A DNA stretch of 64,000 nucleotides from Plantibacter sp. Leaf314 (GTDB lineage: Bacteria; Actinomycetota; Actinomycetes; Actinomycetales; Microbacteriaceae), in the NCBI RefSeq assembly GCF_001423185.1, contig NZ_LMOB01000001.1, forward strand, positions 1,905,889 through 1,969,888. The letters are read 5' to 3'. The notes below the pieces were generated by a model. That model ran no database searches, had not been told where the DNA came from, and was given only the letters and a program-made list of their open reading frames with translations. Positions within the stretch are counted from its first letter, which is position 1; every line of letters starts with the position of its first letter. Below are positions 1-7,711 of this stretch, one piece after another. The position numbers and the translations under genes were made by a program.

Positions 1-21
1 GAGGACGATGATGATCTGCAT
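1..21 (-). CDS. possible 5' end of a gene cut by the window edge
   Basis: On the minus strand an ATG at 21-19 is preceded by AGGAA about 9 nt upstream and reads off the window as MQIIIVL. This hydrophobic start could be the first seven codons of a membrane protein lying to the left. Nothing more can be said from 21 nt, so the call rests only on the start codon and the ribosome-binding-like site. Confidence 0.25.
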
Positions 22-69
22 GGGCGTGGGTTCCTGATTCCGTGGGGTGGTGGTGCTCGGTGATGGGGG

Positions 70-1287
70 TCAGTGGATGCGGAGCTCGGCGACGAGCGGG
101 CACGCGAACGGATCGCGGGCCCCGAGGCCGACCCGGTTGAGGTAGCGGATGACGATGCCGTACGAACGCAGCAGCGTGGTCTCCGTGTACGGCACGTCGA
201 GCGCCGCACAGTGGTCACGCACCAGCCGCCGCACCTACTTCAGTGCGGGCCGCGGCATCGACGGGAACAGGTGGTGCTCCACCTGGTAGTTCAGGCCACC
301 CATGAGGAACGACACCCACAGGCCACCCGTGACGTTCCGCGAGGTGCGCACCTGGCGGGAGAAGAAGTCGACGTTCGCATCGTGGGCGATCGTCGGCATG
401 CCCTTGTGGTTCGGCGCGAAGGACGCGCCCATCATGACGCCGAACACCGCGAACTGCACGCCGAGGAACGCGCACGCCAAACCGAACGGCAGGAAGGTGA
501 ACACGACGCCGAGGAGGAGACCGAACCGGGCCAGGAGCAGCGCCCCCTCGATCGCGCGATCGCGGCCGCCGGCCCTCGTCCCGACGCCGCTCACCACCGA
601 GCGGATCGCGAGCCAGTGCAGGTTGAGGCCCTCGAGCGTGAGGAGCGGGAAGAACAGCCAGCCCTGGTGGCGGTAGAAGAGCTTCGCGGCCCGATTGCGC
701 ACCGCGCTGACGTCCTCCGGCAGGAAGCGGATCGTGTCCGGCTCGATGTCGGGATCCTTGCCCACGGTGTTCGGGTTGCCGTGATGACGGGTGTGCTTGT
801 TCATCCACCACGAGTAGCTGAGACCCACGAGGAACGTCCCGAGGAAGCGACCGGCACGGTCGTTCCACGCGCGCGACTCGAACACCTGCCGGTGCGCGGC
901 CTCGTGCGAGAGGAACGCGAACTGCGTGAACAGCACGCCGAGCGCCGCGGCGACGAGCAGTTGCCACCAGGACGCTCCGAGCATCGCGAAGGCCACCCAG
1001 CAGCCGGCGGTCGCGAGGACGAGTACAGCGAAGAGGGTCCAGTAGAACGCGTACCGCCGCCGGAGGAGACCGGCTGACTTCACCTGCGCGAGGATCGCGG
1101 AGTAACTCGACGTACCGCCGGCCCGCGGCGTGCTGCTCGGTCCGGTCTTGCGGAACCCGCTGCTGCGTTCGACCGTCACCGGACCCGCTCCGCCAGGTGG
1201 ACGGGCGGTGTCGTCGAGGTCGATGATCGCCGACGGCGCGTGGAGAACGGGCCTGATCGGTGCGTGCGCATGATGCTCCCTGGGCAT
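70..1287 (-). pseudogene. fatty acid desaturase, interrupted by an in-frame TAG
   Basis: Membrane-bound acyl-lipid/acyl-CoA desaturase family (diiron, histidine-box type). The open frame from ATG 1287 carries a hydrophobic core and all three histidine boxes: HEAAH, HTRHHGNPN and QVEHHLFPSMPRP. It stops at a TAG (235-237, complement) just after MPRPALK, but the same frame continues without any indel for 54 more codons to TGA at 70-72. That extension has the normal family tail (it contains SYGIVIRYLNRVGLGARDP). A single base change from AAG (Lys) or a similar codon explains the stop. The product is either a protein short by 54 residues, a read-through protein, or a recent pseudogene. No obvious ribosome-binding site precedes ATG 1287, so the start is uncertain; the long Pro/Arg-rich leader before the first membrane helix may not be translated. 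Confidence 0.85.
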
Positions 1288-1464
1288 GGACGGATGTGGA
1301 GGGATTGTCCGGCGACCGGGGTCTGGGGCAGCGCCCGTTCAGCGTAGGACGGCCCCGGCGATCGATGCAAATCAGGCCGGAAGAGATGCCGCCGCGGTAC
1401 CACGGAAGGGTTCCGGCTCGGTTACGGTTGATCCGCTACTCGACAGATGAGGACGAACCCAGCC

Positions 1465-2214
1465 ATGGATGACACGCGCGAAGCACGACTCATCGAGACG
1501 TTCGTGACACTCACCGACAGCCTCGTCGACGACTACGACGTCGTCGAGGTCCTGCAGATCCTCGTCGATCGGGCCGTCGAACTCTTCGACGCCGCGGCCG
1601 GGGCGATCCACCTCGCCGACCGCGACGGCGCCCTCAAGGTCGTCGCCTCCACGAGCGAGCGCAGCAGCTTCTTCGGACTCCTCCAGTTGAACGCCGGCGA
1701 GGGCCCGTGCATCACCGCGGTCACCTCGGGCGACCTGGTGACGGCGGAGACCGTCGAAGACCTCCGCGCGCACTGGCCGAGGTTCGCGGAGGCCTCGAGC
1801 GAGCACGGGTACGCCGGTGTCCACGCCATCCCCATGCGACTCCGCGACACCATCGTCGGGTCGCTGAACCTCTTCCGCGAGACCGAGGGCGCACTCAACG
1901 GCGCCGACGCCCGAGCAGCCCAGGCGTTGGCCGACGTCGCGACGATCAGCCTCCTGCAGCAGCGGACGATCGAGAGCGCGACCCTCGCCACCGCACAACT
2001 CCAGCGCGCCCTCGACACCCGCATCACCATCGAACAGGCGAAGGGGTACCTGGCGCGTGCGGCGGGCGTCGACATGGACACCGCGTTCGGGATGATCCGG
2101 CAGTACGCGCGCTCCCGGCAGCGGCGGCTCGGTGACGTGGCCGCCGCGGTCGCCCGCGAGGAGGTGCCGCTCGAGGAGGTCGTCGGCAGCACACCGGTGG
2201 CCGGGGACGAGTAG
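1465..2214 (+). CDS. GAF and ANTAR domain-containing transcription antitermination regulator
   Basis: A 249-residue protein with an N-terminal GAF-type sensory domain (roughly residues 15-150, a ligand- or redox-sensing fold) and a C-terminal ANTAR RNA-binding domain (roughly 165-225; the helical segment [21 protein letters not shown] is typical). ANTAR proteins bind dual hexaloop hairpins in nascent mRNA and prevent termination. ATG 1465 is chosen because GAGGA lies just upstream; an in-frame ATG at 1447 would add six residues. The target RNA is not evident nearby. It stands alone, divergent from the desaturase, with TACGGT at 1422-1427 as a possible -10 hexamer. Confidence 0.88.
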   Translation: MDDTREARLIETFVTLTDSLVDDYDVVEVLQILVDRAVELFDAAAGAIHLADRDGALKVVASTSERSSFFGLLQLNAGEGPCITAVTSGDLVTAETVEDLRAHWPRFAEASSEHGYAGVHAIPMRLRDTIVGSLNLFRETEGALNGADARAAQALADVATISLLQQRTIESATLATAQLQRALDTRITIEQAKGYLARAAGVDMDTAFGMIRQYARSRQRRLGDVAAAVAREEVPLEEVVGSTPVAGDE

Positions 2215-2335
2215 TCCACCGCCCTTCGCCGGGGCGGCGTCGTCGGGAAATCCGTGGCAACCCCCTCCACTCTCAGCCGGAACACGGCAGGATGGAGGTT
2301 CGAACACCACACGAGCACTCCCGAAGGAACAACCC

Positions 2336-2914
2336 ATGGCAGGCCTCAGCCTCTCCAAAGGCAGCAACCTCTCCCTCACGAAGACCAGTCCTGGTCTGAC
2401 GATCGCAACGGTCGGTCTCGGTTGGGATCCGCGCACCACCGTCGGCGTGGCGTTCGACCTCGACGCCTCGGCGATCCTCGTCGCGGAGAACGGCAAGATC
2501 CGGAGCCCAGCGGACTTCATCTTCTACAACCAGATGTCGACGCCGGACGGCTCGGTCGTGCACCAGGGCGACAACCGCACGGGTGAGGGCGACGGAGACG
2601 ACGAGCAGATCACGATCGACCTCCGCACCGTCGAAGCCGACGTCTCGCGCATCGTCATCGCGGTCTCCATCCATGACGCCGACAACCGTCGCCAGAACTT
2701 CGGTCAGGTCCGCGACGCCTTCTGCCGTGTCCTCGACCAGGACCAGCAGGAGATCGTCCGCTACGACCTCACCGAGGACGCCTCGCAGGAGACGGCGATG
2801 CTGTTCGCCGAGATCTACCGCCACAACGGCGAGTGGAAGTTCCGTGCCGTCGGGCAGGGCTACACGACCGGCCTCGCCGGGATCGCCGGCGACTTCGGCG
2901 TCCCGCTCGACTGA
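2336..2914 (+). CDS. TerD family protein
   Basis: A 192-residue TerD/CABP-type calcium-binding domain protein, the usual size for the family. Typical features are the [11 protein letters not shown] opening, the GLGWDPR segment, the acidic loop around FDLDASA, and DDEQITIDL. TerD proteins are cytosolic Ca2+-binding proteins linked to tellurite, phage and stress resistance; the exact role is unknown. ATG 2336 follows GAAGGA at good spacing and gives the canonical N terminus. It is a single gene here, without TerA/B/C/E partners alongside; a TerC-family gene lies at 10.1 kb but under separate control. Confidence 0.93.
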   Translation: MAGLSLSKGSNLSLTKTSPGLTIATVGLGWDPRTTVGVAFDLDASAILVAENGKIRSPADFIFYNQMSTPDGSVVHQGDNRTGEGDGDDEQITIDLRTVEADVSRIVIAVSIHDADNRRQNFGQVRDAFCRVLDQDQQEIVRYDLTEDASQETAMLFAEIYRHNGEWKFRAVGQGYTTGLAGIAGDFGVPLD

Positions 2915-2941
2915 GCGGCACACCGAAGGCGCTGGAGCTTC

Positions 2942-2960
2942 CGGCGGTCAGTGACCGCCG
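2942..2960. terminator. hairpin between convergent TerD and esterase genes
   Basis: A near-perfect inverted repeat (CGGCGGTCA, one-base loop region, TGACCGCCG) lies between the TerD stop and the esterase stop. It could end transcription from both sides. No T-tract follows. Part of this sequence is also the shared repeat with the end of the SulP gene (2947-2967 and 5562-5582). Confidence 0.45.
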
Positions 2961-2965
2961 CCGAG

Positions 2966-4786
2966 CTATCGGGCGTGCCTCGCCGACGCGTCCAACCAGA
3001 AGTCGACGGCACGCGGGGACGGACGCTGCGTGACCGTCGTCGTATCACCGAACTCGAGGACCACCTCCGGAGACTCCTGGACGGTCGGCCAGCGCTCGAC
3101 GGTCGGATTGCGGGGGTCCTGTCGGAGGGTGAAGGCCAGCCAGGAGGCGGTCATCTCCGACTCGAGCCGTCGATCCACGGCCCCGTAGTCGGCGTCACCG
3201 TCGGCGCCCAGGTTGCCGTAGGCGTACATCACTTCAGCGCCGTGGTACGCGCCGAATTTCTCTAAGCCCTTCGCCGGTGGCACGCGGGAGAAGAAGTAGG
3301 TGTAGACGGGCGAACGCCCGGTCTGGGCCGCCATGAGCGCCCACTCGCGCATGGGCGCGGTCATCGACTCGTCGGTACCGGCACGCAGGCGGGAGTCGAC
3401 GACCTGATCGGGATCCCCACCGGGATACAGCTCGAGGAACCGGTCGGCGTCGGCGCCGTGTTCCGCCCGGACCTCGCGGCGGTAGGTCTCCGGATCCGAG
3501 TCCACCCCGGTCACCTGGTCCAGCGAGGTCTCATCCGCGTTGCTTCCGAGCAGCAGCGGCACGTCGTTCTGTCGTCCTTCGGCGTAGATCGCGGACGGGG
3601 TCGTGGGGAGCACGGCATCGTCGACCGACGGCCACCAGTGCGCCGACAGCTCGGCCGCCGCGGACGCGATGCGTTCCGCCGGCATCGCCCGCATCTCCTC
3701 CAAGGTCGCCCCGCCCAGTGCGGCACGCAGCTCGCGAGCGGCTTCGCCCGCCGTCGGCCGGTCGTCGTAGAGGTCGCCTGCGTCGCGGTCGCCTGCCGTT
3801 CCGAGGCATCCGCCGCTCTCCCCGATGATGCCGTGGACGAGGCCCGCGGCGAGCGGTGACGCCCCGAGGATGCAGGCGCTCCCGGAACCTGCCGACTCGC
3901 CGGCGACGGTGACGCGGGTCGGATCGCCGCCGAACGCACCGATGTTCTCCTGCACCCACCGCAGCGCGGCGAGCTGATCGAGCAGCCCCTGGTTCCCGGG
4001 CGTCGAGCCGCCGATCGCGTCGTCGGCGAGGAACCCGAAGACACCCAGTCGGTAGTTGAGCGTCACGACGATGACGTCGCCGCGGGCAGCGAGCGCGGCG
4101 CCGTCGTAGGCGGGGAACGCGCCCGAACCGGCGATGAACGCGCCTCCGTGCAGGTACACGAGGATGGGGCGCGGTCCGGTGGTCGATGGTGCCGACGCGC
4201 GCCAGATGTTCAGCCGCAGGCTGTCCTCGCTCGTCCGGTATCCACCGAGGAGGGTCTCTTCGAGCGGGAGGTCGAGCAGGCGGGTCGCCGCCCGGGAGAG
4301 GAACGTCGGCTCCGCCTGCATCGCGGACGGACCGAAGTCGTCGGCGATCAAGACCGAGTCCCGGTCCGGCGCGGGAGCCGGCGGTCGCCATCGCAGGGGC
4401 CCGACCGGTGGTGCCGCGTAGGGGATGCCCGCGAACGCATCGACCTGAGCGCGGTCGTCCCGCACCCCGACGACCGCTCCCTGCGCCGTGCTCACCGGAT
4501 CCGTGTGCGTCCCGCTCAGCGTGCGCGTGGTCGGCACCGGCCCTGCCGCGAAGGCGGTACCCACGACGATCCCGGTGACCACGAGCCAGGCGGAGGCGCG
4601 GACGAACCACGGCCTGCGGAGCCAGGTCCGGGCAGCGAAGGCGCTCAAGGCCAGGATCCCGCCGAGGAGCAACCACCCCCACCACGGCGCGGCGTTGAGC
4701 CACGCGACGAGTGCGCCGAGCAGCCCCGCCCCGAGGAGCGGTACCCCGATCCTCACCCAGGTCGGCTTGTGGCGGCGCTGCTGCAT
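2966..4786 (-). CDS. carboxylesterase/lipase family protein (type B), membrane-anchored
   Basis: A 606-residue alpha/beta hydrolase of the carboxylesterase type B family. ATG 4786 is preceded by a strong GAGGAGG site. The first ~95 residues hold about three hydrophobic segments, which suggests membrane anchoring with the catalytic domain outside. The esterase domain shows AFAGIPYAAPPVGPLRW, the oxyanion-hole motif YLHGGAF, and the nucleophile elbow GESAG; the catalytic His is probably in AYHGAEVMYAYG. It probably hydrolyses carboxyl esters; substrate unknown. It is divergent from the TetR gene at 4870 and shares its 37-bp palindrome, so it is the likely regulated target. Just beyond its TAG stop the same frame reads LGGGH-TGA, matching the end of the SulP gene (see findings). 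Confidence 0.9.
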   Translation of the reverse strand: MQQRRHKPTWVRIGVPLLGAGLLGALVAWLNAAPWWGWLLLGGILALSAFAARTWLRRPWFVRASAWLVVTGIVVGTAFAAGPVPTTRTLSGTHTDPVSTAQGAVVGVRDDRAQVDAFAGIPYAAPPVGPLRWRPPAPAPDRDSVLIADDFGPSAMQAEPTFLSRAATRLLDLPLEETLLGGYRTSEDSLRLNIWRASAPSTTGPRPILVYLHGGAFIAGSGAFPAYDGAALAARGDVIVVTLNYRLGVFGFLADDAIGGSTPGNQGLLDQLAALRWVQENIGAFGGDPTRVTVAGESAGSGSACILGASPLAAGLVHGIIGESGGCLGTAGDRDAGDLYDDRPTAGEAARELRAALGGATLEEMRAMPAERIASAAAELSAHWWPSVDDAVLPTTPSAIYAEGRQNDVPLLLGSNADETSLDQVTGVDSDPETYRREVRAEHGADADRFLELYPGGDPDQVVDSRLRAGTDESMTAPMREWALMAAQTGRSPVYTYFFSRVPPAKGLEKFGAYHGAEVMYAYGNLGADGDADYGAVDRRLESEMTASWLAFTLRQDPRNPTVERWPTVQESPEVVLEFGDTTTVTQRPSPRAVDFWLDASARHAR

Positions 4787-4793
4787 GATCCTC

Positions 4794-4830
4794 CTCGATA
4801 CGATGTGTATTGAATACAGATCGTATCGAG
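4794..4830. promoter_or_regulatory. 37-bp palindromic operator between esterase and TetR genes
   Basis: The outer arms CTCGATACGAT and ATCGTATCGAG are perfect inverted repeats and the inner arms TGTATT and AATACA also pair, leaving one mismatched pair and a central G. The site lies in the divergent intergenic region, only 7 bp from the esterase start codon. It is most simply the operator of the TetR protein encoded at 4870, repressing the esterase and possibly itself. Confidence 0.8.
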
Positions 4831-4869
4831 TTCGGGAGGAGAGCACCAACCCGGCCATAGGCTGGGGGC

Positions 4870-5484
4870 ATGAGTGACAGCGGGTCGACGGGGCGCAACC
4901 GGGGCGAGACCAGACGCCGTCTCCTCACTGCCGCCGCGGAACTCTTCGAGACGAGCGGGACCATCGCCCAGAGCGTCGAGGACATCGCGCGTCGAGCCGG
5001 CTTCACGCGCGGCGCGTTCTACTCGAACTTCGCCTCGGTCGAGCAGCTCTACCTCGCCCTGCACCAGCAGCAGGCGGCGGCGGTGTGGGAACGACTCAGC
5101 GTCGCCCTGGACGAGCAGCTGCTCGGAGCGCACCCGGCAGGGAGCCTCGACGAGGCGGTCGGGCACCTCCTCGACGCACTCCCGGCGAGCCGTGACTGGT
5201 TCTCCCTGCGGACCGTCCTGTTGTCGAAGGCGGGCGCCGATCCGGTGTTCGCACAGGACATGATCATGACCGACGGAGGACGACGACTCTCCGAACTCGG
5301 GGGCCGGTTCGCCGCCCTCGCCGCCGTCCACGGGCGCACCCCGGTCGTCGACGCGTCCGTCCTGGCCAAGGCCGTGATCGCCGCGCACGTCGGCGCCGTG
5401 GGCCTGTCGCCGGTGGACGCCGAGACGTCCACGACGCAACGCGTGGTCGTCACCGCCGTCCTCCGCGGGCTGACCACGGCCTGA
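4870..5484 (+). CDS. TetR/AcrR family transcriptional regulator
   Basis: A 204-residue one-component regulator. The N-terminal helix-turn-helix is clear (RRRLLTAAAELFETSG followed by IARRAGFTRGAFYSNFASVEQLYLAL); the C-terminal ligand-binding half is divergent as usual for the family. The start ATG lies 6 nt after TAGGCT (4858-4863), so the transcript is probably leaderless. It is divergent from the esterase gene with the 37-bp palindrome between them, which suggests autoregulation and control of the esterase. Ligand unknown. Confidence 0.92.
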   Translation: MSDSGSTGRNRGETRRRLLTAAAELFETSGTIAQSVEDIARRAGFTRGAFYSNFASVEQLYLALHQQQAAAVWERLSVALDEQLLGAHPAGSLDEAVGHLLDALPASRDWFSLRTVLLSKAGADPVFAQDMIMTDGGRRLSELGGRFAALAAVHGRTPVVDASVLAKAVIAAHVGAVGLSPVDAETSTTQRVVVTAVLRGLTTA

Positions 5485-5562
5485 TCACCGGCATCCACGC
5501 CGGGGCCCGGTCACGATCGCGACCCGACTCCCCCACCTCCTCGGGTACGGAGCCGCGGTCCG

Positions 5563-7077
5563 TCAGTGACCGCCGCCGAGCTTGCCGGCGAGCCTCGTGT
5601 GGATCCGGGTGCTCGCGTCGTTCATCCCTTCGATGACGACGCGCTTGCCGTGGCGCACGTACTTCGTCGTGATCGCGTCGAGCGCGGCGACGGTCGAGGC
5701 GTCCCACACGTGCGACTGCGAGAGGTCGATGACGACGAGCTCCGGATCGTCGGCGTAGGCGAACCACGTCGTGAGCTCGTTGCTCGATGCGAAGAACAGC
5801 TCGCCCGTGACGGTATAACGAGCGGTGGGCGTCTCCGCAGCCTCGTCGACGGTCCGCTCGACGGTGGCGACGTGCGCGACCCGCTTGGCGAAGACCACCA
5901 TCGCCGCGACCACACCGACGACGACGCCGATCGCGAGGTTGTGCGTCAGGACCACCACGACGACCGTCGCCACCATCACCACGGTCTCGCCGATGGGCAT
6001 GGCGCGCAGCGTGCGGGGACGGATGCTGTGCCAGTCGAAGGTCGCGACGGACACCATGACCATCACCGCGACGAGGGCGGCCATGGGGATCAGCTCGACG
6101 ACGTCACCGAGGGCGACGACGAGCACCAGGAGGAACACGCCGGCGAGGAAGGTCGAGATCCGTGTCCGCGCACCCGACGCCTTCACGTTGATCATCGTCT
6201 GCCCGATCATCGCGCAACCACCCATGCCCCCGAAGCAGCCGGAGAGCACGTTCGCGATCCCCTGACCCAGCGACTCGCGGGTCTTCCCCGACGGGGTGTC
6301 GGTGATGTCGTCCACGAGCTTGGCGGTCATGAGCGACTCGAGGAGCCCGACGAGCGCCATCGCGGCGGCGTACGGCGCGATGATCGCGAAGGTCTCCATC
6401 GTGAACGGCACGTCGGGGAGGAGGAAGCCCGGCAGGCTCCTCGGGAGCTCGCCCTGGTCGCCGACGGTGGGGACGTTGAGGCCGGTCACCACCGTCGCCG
6501 CGGTGATGAGGACGATGGCGACGAGCGGAGCCGGGACGAAGGTCGTCAACCGCGGCATCACGACCATGACCACGATGCCGACCGCCACGAGCGGGTACAC
6601 GAGCCACGGCACCCCGATGAGGTTCGGGAGTTGTGCGGTGAAGATGAGGATCGCCAACGCGTTGACGAAGCCGACCATGACGCTGCGCGGGATGAACCGC
6701 ATGAGCTTCGCGACACCGAGGAGGCCGAGGGCCACCTGGAAGATCCCGCCGAGGATGACGGTGGCGATGAAGTAGTCGAGGCCGTGTTCCCGGGCGACGG
6801 GGGCGATGACGAGGGCGATCGCGCCGGTGGCTGCGGTGATCATCGCCGGTCGGCCACCGAGGAAGGCGATCGCGGTGGCCATGACGAACGAGGAGAACAG
6901 CCCGACCTGCGGGTCCACGCCCGCGATGATCGAGAACGAGATCGCCTCGGGGATGAGTGCCATGGCGACGACGAGGCCGGCCAGCACCTCCCGGGTGAGG
7001 ATCCGCGGGCTCCGGAGGGCTGTGAGGACGGTCGGTTGCGGCGTGATGGGCGTGAGGGGTGTCTGGCCGATGGCCAT
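5563..7077 (-). CDS. SulP family inorganic anion transporter with STAS domain
   Basis: A 504-residue SLC26/SulP transporter: about 10-12 hydrophobic segments (residues ~20-400, including LAGLVVAMALIPEAISFSIIAG near the start) and a C-terminal cytosolic STAS domain (~415-500, with LVVIDLSQSHVWDASTVAAL). Such proteins carry sulfate, bicarbonate or other anions, usually with a cation. AGGAG precedes ATG 7077. It is divergent from the MerR gene at 7267 with a palindrome between, so it is the probable MerR target. Substrate cannot be told from the sequence. Confidence 0.93.
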   Translation of the reverse strand: MAIGQTPLTPITPQPTVLTALRSPRILTREVLAGLVVAMALIPEAISFSIIAGVDPQVGLFSSFVMATAIAFLGGRPAMITAATGAIALVIAPVAREHGLDYFIATVILGGIFQVALGLLGVAKLMRFIPRSVMVGFVNALAILIFTAQLPNLIGVPWLVYPLVAVGIVVMVVMPRLTTFVPAPLVAIVLITAATVVTGLNVPTVGDQGELPRSLPGFLLPDVPFTMETFAIIAPYAAAMALVGLLESLMTAKLVDDITDTPSGKTRESLGQGIANVLSGCFGGMGGCAMIGQTMINVKASGARTRISTFLAGVFLLVLVVALGDVVELIPMAALVAVMVMVSVATFDWHSIRPRTLRAMPIGETVVMVATVVVVVLTHNLAIGVVVGVVAAMVVFAKRVAHVATVERTVDEAAETPTARYTVTGELFFASSNELTTWFAYADDPELVVIDLSQSHVWDASTVAALDAITTKYVRHGKRVVIEGMNDASTRIHTRLAGKLGGGH

Positions 7078-7230
7078 GGGTCTCCTGTCGGAGTCGGGGC
7101 CCTCAGCGCGAGGACCGGATGGGTGCGTCAGGGGTCCGGTGTGGCGAGGCGCGCGTCACCGGCCGCGCGGAACGGTCGCGCGCGGAAGAATGGAGGGGTT
7201 GCGGCCGCATCGGCCGTCATCCGTAACTCT

Positions 7231-7246
7231 ACCCTAACGTAAGGGT
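7231..7246. promoter_or_regulatory. MerR-type operator between sulP and merR-like genes
   Basis: The palindrome ACCCTAACGTAAGGGT lies between the divergent SulP and MerR genes. MerR proteins typically bind such sites inside a promoter with overlong spacing and twist it to activate. The position fits control of either or both genes by the MerR protein. Confidence 0.65.
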
Positions 7247-7266
7247 TGATTTGAAGTGAGGCCATC

Positions 7267-7641
7267 GTGACGAGCGAACCGACCACCATGCACATCGGTG
7301 AACTCGCCGAGCGCACCGGCCTCTCGCTCCGCACCCTGCGGCACTACGACGACGTCGGCCTGGTCTCGGCATCCGCACGCACCGAGGGCGGGTTCCGCCT
7401 CTACACCCAGGACGACTACGACCGGCTCATCCTCATCCGGCGCATGAAGCCGCTCGGATTCTCCCTGGAGGAGATGGCCGAACTCCTCCGCGTGATCGAC
7501 GCCATGGACACGGCGCCCGACGACGACACCCGGGCGATCCTCGACGAGTTCATCGCGGACGCCGCCGAGCGCCGCGCCAAGCTCCAGCAGCAGCTCGCGA
7601 TGGCCGACGAGTTCGTCTCCCTCCTCGAAGCCCGGCGGTGA
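7267..7641 (+). CDS. MerR family transcriptional regulator
   Basis: A 124-residue MerR-family activator with the winged HTH at the N terminus (HIGELAERTGLSLRTLRHYDDVGL) and a coiled dimerisation helix, but almost no C-terminal effector domain and no metal-binding Cys cluster, so the inducer is unknown. GTG 7267 is preceded by GTGAGG; an ATG at 7288 would give 117 residues. It is divergent from the SulP transporter, the likely regulated gene. Confidence 0.9.
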   Translation: MTSEPTTMHIGELAERTGLSLRTLRHYDDVGLVSASARTEGGFRLYTQDDYDRLILIRRMKPLGFSLEEMAELLRVIDAMDTAPDDDTRAILDEFIADAAERRAKLQQQLAMADEFVSLLEARR

Positions 7642-7711
7642 ACCGCTTCGGATAGCGGACAGCGGGTGCGCTCGTTTTGGCGATGCGCTCGAATGGTGGT
7701 CGACTGACTTT

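Noticed and set aside
3531..5006. A 491-codon minus-strand frame overlapping the esterase and TetR genes
   Set aside because: Arg-rich translation in a different frame of the esterase gene; no family features.
5566..7242. A 558-codon plus-strand frame opposite the SulP gene
   Set aside because: His/Asp/Arg-rich shadow of the transporter's codons, with no domain or start signal.
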